Part shown: positions 23,839 through 26,839 of the stretch, one piece after another
How positions within the stretch are numbered: the first letter of the stretch is position 1
How the letters are laid out: each line of letters starts with the position of its first letter
NCBI GenBank assembly: GCA_036501345.1
Contig: DASYAN010000425.1
Location: forward strand, 1 to 26,839
Reading direction: 5' to 3'
Length of the DNA: 26,839 nt
DNA from: DASYAN01 sp036501345
GTDB lineage: Bacteria; Chloroflexota; Ktedonobacteria; Ktedonobacterales; Ktedonobacteraceae
Notes under the pieces: model-generated
Database searches by the model: none
What the model saw: only the letters and a program-made list of their open reading frames with translations
Told to the model about the DNA's origin: nothing
Position numbers and translations under genes: made by a program

Positions 23839-24762
23839 TCATTGTGCAAGCTCCAAGAGGATCTTGCGAGCCTGCTCAGCACTCTGGGCCCCGCCGAGTT
23901 TGATGCTGAGGCGCCCTAGCTGTGGCAGATTGTCAATCGTTGCCACCACTTCTTCTGCCAGTTGGACTAGCTCAGGAAAGCATTCCTGGACAAAATCCAC
24001 AATGGTTTGTCGCATTTGGGCTACACCCTTGGCTACACCCTTAGCCTCACCCTTAGCCTCTCCTTCCTCTAAAATCCATTCATAGAGAGGTGATTCACGT
24101 AGAATATCATCCATATGGCGAAACCTTTCTTTTAGCCATTCGAGGTCGTCAGACTGCTTTAGTAGTTGAAACGTACGGGTTGCGAATGCATAGCCGATCA
24201 AAGCAAACTCGCGATGGTCCTCACCTGAGAGTAGGTTAAGCATGCATGTAACGATCTTGCGGGTTGCACCTCCCGTGGTGAGTGGGAGCAGCGGGTACAG
24301 TACGACATGACTCAAGTCCAAAAGAACCTGATGATGGATCTCCCACATCTTGATGGTCTCATAGGAAAAGCGTATCCTTTCGGTCTGTTGTCCGGGAGGC
24401 TCTCCAGGCTGTATCCACAGCAGGGGAGATAGAGCCACCTGAGCCTTCTTCCACAGAGAGACCACACAAGATCTCACAGGCAACGTCCTGTCTTGACGGC
24501 GGAACTGACTCCATAATAACATATGATACAATAATAAGCGTTCGGCCATCTCTTTATCCTGAGCACTCTGGAATTCAGGATTGAAGATGAATATTTCGTC
24601 ATAGCGTTCCACTTCCAGCACCGCATCCGGTTGCCGTTGAGTTCCACTGAGCTTGGTCCGGTGGTGATGCAGACACACAGCCCCTGGAAGTAGCAAGTCG
24701 AGAAAGGCTTGTGGATGGCTATTGATCAAGGTACTCAGGCTATTATCCCAGGTCTTTTCCAC
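23839..24762 (-). CDS. Rpn/YhgA-like putative nuclease (PD-(D/E)XK superfamily)
   Basis: A 307-residue protein of the Rpn/YhgA-like type, once called putative transposases and now seen as PD-(D/E)XK nucleases. The core is at the N terminus: Pro45-Asp46 (RQPDAVLEV), then IFIFNPEFQSAQD with Glu63 and Gln65 (E-x-Q rather than E-x-K, common in this group). The middle is helical. Near the C terminus an E-G-E-A-K-G-type tandem repeat of four 12-base units encodes a lysine/glycine-rich linker, then a helical tail. The start is the GTG at 24762, with GGAGGG seven bases upstream. Transcription from a promoter around 24891-24919 is likely. A role in defence or recombination is inferred from family and context. 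Confidence 0.7.
   Translation of the reverse strand: MEKTWDNSLSTLINSHPQAFLDLLLPGAVCLHHHRTKLSGTQRQPDAVLEVERYDEIFIFNPEFQSAQDKEMAERLLLYHMLLWSQFRRQDRTLPVRSCVVSLWKKAQVALSPLLWIQPGEPPGQQTERIRFSYETIKMWEIHHQVLLDLSHVVLYPLLPLTTGGATRKIVTCMLNLLSGEDHREFALIGYAFATRTFQLLKQSDDLEWLKERFRHMDDILRESPLYEWILEEGEAKGEAKGVAKGVAQMRQTIVDFVQECFPELVQLAEEVVATIDNLPQLGRLSIKLGGAQSAEQARKILLELAQ
24019..24066 (-). repeat. Four tandem 12-base units inside the nuclease gene
   Basis: On the + strand two identical units occupy 24019-24042 and two diverged ones 24043-24066. They encode four-residue repeats (G-[VE]-A-K) in the linker of the Rpn-like protein. In-frame copy-number change would alter linker length without breaking the gene. 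Confidence 0.6.
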
Positions 24763-24869
24763 GTAGCATCCCTCCTACAAATACATGTTATTGTTCACCT
24801 CAGCGCAAAATCAGCGTCCTGTAAGCTCAGATCATGGGTGGCCTTTCTCTGCTCAGTGAGTCGTCTCTG

Positions 24870-24898
24870 TTGTACTGACGGGTTTATCTTAGTATACT
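24870..24898 (+). promoter_or_regulatory. Candidate promoter for the helicase gene
   Basis: TTGTAC at 24870-24875, a 17-base spacer and TATACT at 24893-24898. The -10 matches five of six and the -35 only three of six. It lies 252 bases before the helicase start codon at 25150 and shares the palindrome AGTATACT with a minus-strand promoter. Confidence 0.35.
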
Positions 24899-24919
24899 GA
24901 ATAGATTGGTGCATGTCTA
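24891..24919 (-). promoter_or_regulatory. Candidate promoter for the Rpn-like nuclease gene
   Basis: On the minus strand TAGACA (24919-24914), 17 bases and TATACT (24896-24891), five of six matches in each box. It lies about 129 bases before the GTG at 24762. Its -10 overlaps the -10 of the plus-strand promoter. Confidence 0.5.
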
Positions 24920-24932
24920 TACTCAAATATAA

Positions 24933-25094
24933 CTATATTAAGCTAATAGAGTTAAACGGGTGGATGAAATAGTTGTAGGCAGTCTGGCAATGAGGACATC
25001 GGTAGCGTCCTCCGCCCGCTTCAGCGCGTTTATGGAGCAACAATCCGGCGCACATTCTCCAAAGCTTCCATTTATTGACAGTACTGATGAGCAT
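24933..25094 (-). other. Possible gene remnant with a CPHC motif
   Basis: On the minus strand a 53-codon reading frame encodes a basic peptide with RYRCPHCQTAYNYFIHP, resembling one half of a zinc ribbon. There is no ribosome binding site and no second Cys pair. It may be a fragment of a transposase or zinc-ribbon protein, or chance. It falls in the 387-base gap between the nuclease and helicase genes, which otherwise holds only the paired promoters. Confidence 0.2.
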
Positions 25095-25149
25095 GGCTAT
25101 AATGCGAGGGCTTGGTTCTGTTCTCTAATAAAGGCGTGCAAGGGATGCT

Positions 25150-26839
25150 ATGAATATTTTTGATCTGCGCCAAAAACTCATTGATGACTACTCCTCCTAT
25201 ATTCGGAGCTTTATCCAGATTCGTGTATTCGGAGCTTTATCCAGATTCGTGATCCTCGCATCGAGCAGTATGTCGAGCAGGAATTATTTCATGATGGTAT
25301 GCTCTGGCCACAGCCGCTGATCCAGATGAATCCGATGTTTCAGCGAGGATGTAGCATTGATGAGTTGGTTGCTCAGGAGGTACTTCATCCGGCCTGTGCG
25401 CAGATCTTTCGTCGTGGCAAGGACGAGAACAAGCTCCAGGGCGATCTCTTACATTTGTATCAACATCAAGAAGATGCCATCCGCGTTGCACGTGGCGAGC
25501 ATAGTTATGTCTTGACGACCGGGACTGGATCGGGCAAGAGTCTGTCGTATATGATCCCGATTGTGGATTACGTGTTGCGGCACCCCAACACGCCTGGGAT
25601 TAAAGCCATTGTCGTGTATCCAATGAATGCTCTGGCCAATAGCCAACTGGGTGAACTGCAGAAATATCTCCAATTGGCCTATCCCGCTTCAGTACGTCAA
25701 GTGACATTTGCACGCTATACAGGTCAAGAAGGCAAGTACGATCGTGCCGAGATCCTGGCTAATCCCCCCGATATTTTGCTCACCAATTATGTCATGCTTG
25801 AACTGATCCTGACACGTCTACGTGAGCAAGCGTTCCTCCATACCACACAATTGCGCTTCCTCGTCTTAGATGAACTGCATACCTACCGTGGACGCCAGGG
25901 AGCCGATGTGTCATTACTCGTGCGTCGTGTGCGCAATCGGCTGACCCCACCAGGAGAGACTTTGCAGTGTGTTGGCACATCAGCTACCCTCGCTGGCGGT
26001 GGTCGTTACGAGCAGCAATGTCGGGAAGTGGCTGCAATGGCCTCGCGTATCTTTGGCTGTGAGGTCTTGCCCGAGCATATTATTGGAGAAACGCTCACTC
26101 GTGTCACCGAGGAAGTGGATGAAACTTCACCCGCCTTTCGCCATCTGCTGACCGAGCGTGTCGCTAACATTGATCAATCAGCTCCCGAGAGTTTTGCTAC
26201 ATTTACTCGCGATCCCCTTTCGATCTGGCTTGAGAGCACCTTTGGCATCACAAGGCAAGATGGACGGCTGGTTCGCGCCAGGCCATGCCGGATCTCAGGG
26301 GAAAAGGAGAGTGCAGCTGCCTCCTTACATGACATCACTAGTGCGTTAGAAGAGCATTGTAACGAGGTGATTAAACAGGGATTGCTCGCTGGCTATGAGC
26401 AAGTCAAACATCCACAGACAGGTCGAGCCCCGTTTGCCTTTCGCCTTCATCAATTCATCAGCAAAGGCGATACCGTCTATGCAACGCTGGAGCATGATCC
26501 CGCACGCCATATCACCCTCCAATATCAGCAGTATGCTCCAGGTGGTCGTGAGCGAGTACTCTTTCCATTGGCCTTCTGCCGGGAGTGTGGGCAGCACTAC
26601 TATTGTGTGCGCTGGCAAGATGAGGGGACTCTGGTTGGGCGTGAGTTGCAGGACCAATTGCGCTACGCTAATGAGGATGGTGGGTCGAAAAAAAGCTCAA
26701 CGCGTACGGGCAACCCTGGCTTTCTCTACCTGACTGAGGACGATCCCTGGCCACGCGATCGAGAGAGTATTGAGGTCAAGTTGCCCGGTGAGTGGAAAGA
26801 GTTGCACCATGGCAAAGAACGCCTGATTGCATCCGCCAA
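25150..26839 (+). CDS. Large DEAD/DEAH-box helicase, frameshifted near its start and cut by the window edge
   Basis: A superfamily 2 helicase whose frame is open from about 25227 to the window end (over 535 codons). Visible: motif I TTGTGSGKS (about 25514-25540), motif II DELH (25870-25881), motif III SAT in GTSATLAGG (near 25980), and a later Cys-x2-Cys-x4-Cys cluster (FCRECGQHYYC, near 26580) as in helicases that end with a DUF1998 zinc-binding domain. The conserved N-terminal segment is present, but the ATG at 25150 (AAGGGA upstream) is in another frame: a perfect 26-bp duplication at 25200-25251 shifts it, and that frame stops near 25319. Translation may start at ATG 25299 instead. Similar 1700-2100-residue helicases belong to phage defence (Druantia or DISARM-like). 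Which system applies cannot be seen here. Confidence 0.75.
25200..25251 (+). repeat. Perfect 26-bp tandem duplication in the helicase gene
   Basis: The 26 bases at 25200-25225 are repeated exactly at 25226-25251. Removing one copy joins YSSYIRSFIQIR to DPRIEQYVEQE in one frame. Because 26 is not a multiple of three, the duplication separates the start codon from the rest of the gene. Confidence 0.85.

Noticed and set aside
24019..24066. Possible CRISPR-like repeats
   Set aside because: Units are 12 bases with no spacers and lie in frame in a coding region; they are a protein linker repeat.
24960..25163. 67-codon + strand ORF before the helicase
   Set aside because: It overlaps the helicase start in another frame, with no ribosome site or recognisable motif.

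Overview
The window looks like a chromosomal piece of a Ktedonobacteria-type Chloroflexota bacterium, or a similar soil-dwelling, spore-forming oligotroph. This placement is an inference. It rests on a complete group 1h (actinobacterial-type, high-affinity) [NiFe]-hydrogenase locus on moderate-GC DNA, a MerR-type regulator remnant whose C-terminal sequence style I associate with Ktedonobacter, and a flank rich in small mobile elements and defence genes. There is no rRNA or tRNA gene in the window to confirm it.

Left part (1-4479): two hairpins precede an ADP-ribosylglycohydrolase (375-1373). A 677-residue patatin-like phospholipase with a membrane hairpin inserted in its catalytic domain follows (1678-3711). 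Next comes a frameshifted MerR-family regulator (3825-4165) and a 314-base gap in front of the hydrogenase genes.

Centre (4480-19451): a tightly packed + strand locus of 18 genes. hhyS and hhyL encode the H2-oxidising heterodimer. The small subunit has Asp where a proximal-cluster Cys is expected, and no Tat signal. A small disordered protein, a NifU-domain Fe-S protein and four group-1h-specific proteins follow (DUF5947, DUF6084, a 335-residue and a 114-residue family), most with overlapping or coupled starts, ending in the maturation protease. Then come a 34-residue membrane peptide, hypA, hypB, hypF, hypC, two SIS-domain proteins flanking a HypC-like protein, hypD and hypE. Together these supply subunits, Ni insertion (HypA/B), synthesis of the Fe(CN)2CO unit (HypC/D/E/F), C-terminal processing and probably electron transfer. 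The most intriguing detail is that the two SIS paralogues have lost complementary halves of a GmhA-type active site.

Right part (19452-26839): a decayed MFS transporter (minus strand), interrupted by one small inverted-repeat element and truncated by a second, marks the boundary. A two-gene McrBC-like type IV restriction system (minus strand) follows, with a good sigma-70-like promoter. Next are an Rpn/PD-(D/E)XK-like nuclease (minus strand) and the start of a large superfamily 2 helicase (plus strand) that runs off the window. The nuclease and helicase appear to be driven by back-to-back overlapping promoters. A perfect 26-bp tandem duplication near the helicase start throws its first codons out of frame. 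This part reads as a defence island.
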